A DNA stretch of 22,970 nucleotides, from assembly GCA_030533315.1 (NCBI GenBank), contig JAUNJL010000040.1, forward strand, positions 1 to 22,970, in the 5' to 3' direction. Origin of the DNA: Eubacteriales bacterium. Its GTDB lineage: Bacteria; Bacillota_A; Clostridia; Lachnospirales; Lachnospiraceae. The notes under the pieces were generated by a model that did no database searches, had not been told where the DNA came from, and saw only the letters and a list, made by a program, of their open reading frames with translations. Of this stretch, positions 22,853 to 22,970 are shown one piece after another. Both the position numbers and the translations under genes were made by a program. The stretch's first letter is position 1; every line of letters begins with the position of its first letter.

Positions 22853-22881
22853 AAAAGAGAGGTTTGTGCTCTCTTTTTTTT
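22853..22881 (+). terminator. Rho-independent terminator downstream of recN
   Basis: AAAAGAGAG (22853-22861) pairs with CTCTCTTTT (22869-22877) around a 7-base loop, followed by a run of T residues to 22881. A second hairpin, without a T-run, follows at 22882-22902 (CGGCA with TGCCG). Confidence 0.75.
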
Positions 22882-22933
22882 CGGCAGGCATCTGTGCTGC
22901 CGATGATCACACTGAGAAAAAGGATGTGGCGAA

Positions 22934-22970
22934 ATGGACAGAAGAAAAAAATACAGATGGTTTCTCTTTG
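22934..22970 (+). CDS. spoIVB: Start of next gene, probably SpoIVB peptidase (partial)
   Basis: Only 12 codons are inside the window: MDRRKKYRWFLF, a basic start entering a hydrophobic segment, as expected for a membrane-anchored signalling protease. AAAGGATGTGG upstream can serve as ribosome binding site. The name rests on the conserved recN-spoIVB-spo0A order in spore formers, not on visible domain sequence, so it is an inference. SpoIVB is the forespore serine peptidase that triggers sigma-K activation in the mother cell. Confidence 0.5.
   Translation, partial: MDRRKKYRWFLF

Overview
The window reads as a chromosomal core segment of an endospore-forming Clostridia member, most likely a Lachnospiraceae-type genome (inference). 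The grounds are a complete spoIIIA operon, the order asp23-nusB-xseA-xseB-ispA-dxs-tlyA-nadK-argR-recN followed by what looks like spoIVB, AGGAGG-type ribosome binding sites with some TTG/GTG starts, and moderately high GC for a clostridium. Every supported gene is on the + strand and they are tightly packed, often with ATGA start/stop overlaps.

Region 1 (1-5982): a near-consensus sigma-A promoter precedes a divergent Sir2-family gene. gltX follows with its own probable promoter over the end of the sir2 gene. Then come a compact UvrD/PcrA-type helicase, a small Sfp-type phosphopantetheinyl transferase, and an uncharacterised membrane-anchored protein that looks like a beta-propeller.

Region 2 (6024-11185): spoIIIAA to spoIIIAH, the mother-cell half of the SpoIIIA-SpoIIQ channel that links mother cell and forespore during engulfment. 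The operon is interrupted between spoIIIAC and spoIIIAD by 312 non-coding bases. These hold a 104-bp sequence repeated perfectly at a 166-bp period and rich in nested inverted repeats. The first copy is bounded by a perfect 12-bp inverted repeat whose left arm runs over the spoIIIAC stop codon. This is the most unusual feature of the window.

Region 3 (11186-13160): prfC (release factor 3), with its own sigma-A promoter and a GC-rich, hairpin-rich leader, placed between spoIIIAH and asp23.

Region 4 (13161-22970): an asp23 unit ending in a terminator, then nusB (with an unusual acidic tandem-repeat tail), both exonuclease VII subunits, the isoprenoid genes ispA and dxs, the rRNA methyltransferase tlyA, and nadK, which ends in a strong terminator. 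The arginine repressor argR and the DNA-repair gene recN follow. The recN-spoIVB gap carries a possible forespore promoter -10 element and a strong terminator, and the window ends 37 bases into the next gene.

No tRNA, rRNA, CRISPR array, transposase or integrase was seen. Assignments rest on motif and context recognition by eye; no search was run.
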